Positions 63,855 through 64,000 of a DNA stretch of 64,000 bases are shown piece after piece. How positions within the stretch are numbered: position 1 is the stretch's first letter; every line of letters starts with the position of its first letter. The position numbers and the translations under genes were made by a program. This DNA is from Oscillospiraceae bacterium (lineage in GTDB: Bacteria > Bacillota > Clostridia > Oscillospirales > Acutalibacteraceae): assembly GCA_015065785.1 (NCBI GenBank), contig SVPR01000003.1, forward strand, positions 62,001-126,000. Reading direction: 5' to 3'. The notes under the pieces were generated by a model. The model did not search any database and was not told the DNA's origin. It saw only the letters and a program-made list of their open reading frames with translations.

Positions 63855-64000
63855 ATGAAAGAAATGCTTAGTTTGCTTTTGAATATGACATTGTCAACCA
63901 ATGTTTTTATTTTAGCAATATTAGTTGTTCGTTTCTTGTTTAAAAACTCGTCTAAGAATTCAAGATTATTATTGTGGGTGCTCGTAGGTGTAAAGCTGAT
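63855..64000 (+). CDS. blaR1: BlaR1/M56 family sensor peptidase, 3' end outside window
   Basis: First 48 residues only: KEMLSLLLNMTLSTNVFILA and a basic turn KNSSKNSRLLLWVLVGVKL, as in the first membrane helices of BlaR1/MecR1/M56 proteins. Directly after blaI, so the pair forms a sensor-repressor unit responding probably to beta-lactam or envelope stress. Confidence 0.8.
   Translation, partial: MKEMLSLLLNMTLSTNVFILAILVVRFLFKNSSKNSRLLLWVLVGVKL

Overview
The window looks like a chromosomal segment of a low-GC, spore-forming Gram-positive bacterium of the Clostridia, most likely a gut member of the Oscillospirales/Ruminococcaceae type (inference). The evidence is the AT-rich DNA with SD-led TTG/GTG starts, sporulation genes (yqfC, yqfD, spoIIID, a YlbJ-like gene), single-membrane Gram-positive lipoproteins, a MurT/GatD-type pair, a BlaI/BlaR1 pair, and several glycan-degrading enzymes.

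Layout: 1-4.6 kb holds two tandem, homologous surface proteins with five fibronectin-III-like repeats each; the first is cut by the window edge. 4.6-12 kb is a glycan block: GH38 alpha-mannosidase, a DUF975 membrane protein, GH27 alpha-galactosidase and a membrane-anchored metallophosphoesterase. 12-16 kb, minus strand, holds a DUF4234 protein, a PRPP-synthetase homologue, a small Cys protein and a YlbJ-like gene. 16-24 kb is the conserved yqfC-yqfD-phoH-ybeY-dgkA-era-yqzL-recO-mutS2 cluster (spore coat/cortex assembly, ribosome maturation, repair). 24-26 kb holds two type IV pilin genes with matching promoters. 26-28.5 kb, minus strand, is an ECF S-component, an acyltransferase-like and a zinc-ribbon gene. 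28.7-34 kb: exported PHP-domain protein, tRNA-Pro plus a tRNA fragment, XRE regulator, GH127. 34-44 kb: a 40-codon small ORF, ligA, a GNAT, two U32/TrhP-type genes, serC-serA. 44.6-49 kb: three SDR-family genes. 49-54 kb: phosphohexomutase, CDF transporter, GH78, spoIIID. 54-64 kb: envelope proteins, VanY-type carboxypeptidase, ECF S-component plus coaX (pantothenate/CoA), mscL-murT-gatD, and blaI-blaR1 running off the edge.

The most unusual content is not coding. Many intergenic regions between 7.8 and 49.3 kb carry one modular repeat system. Arrays of variable 7-base repeats (families such as CTAGGGA, AATGCAG, ATTGAAA, AGGAAAT, TTTTTAA) mostly abut a TTCGG plus short hairpin plus AATTATAA block, often around a conserved long palindrome with stem AATTCTATCATTT. 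Modules are nested inside one another, a filled and an empty version of one site can be compared directly, arrays supply the stop codons of three genes, and two copies enclose genes (a four-helix-bundle S23/IVP-like protein and a GNAT). A separate MITE-like element of about 275 bp with inverted ends occurs twice complete and once truncated by a heptamer array. These repeats are the best candidate for an undescribed mobile system here.
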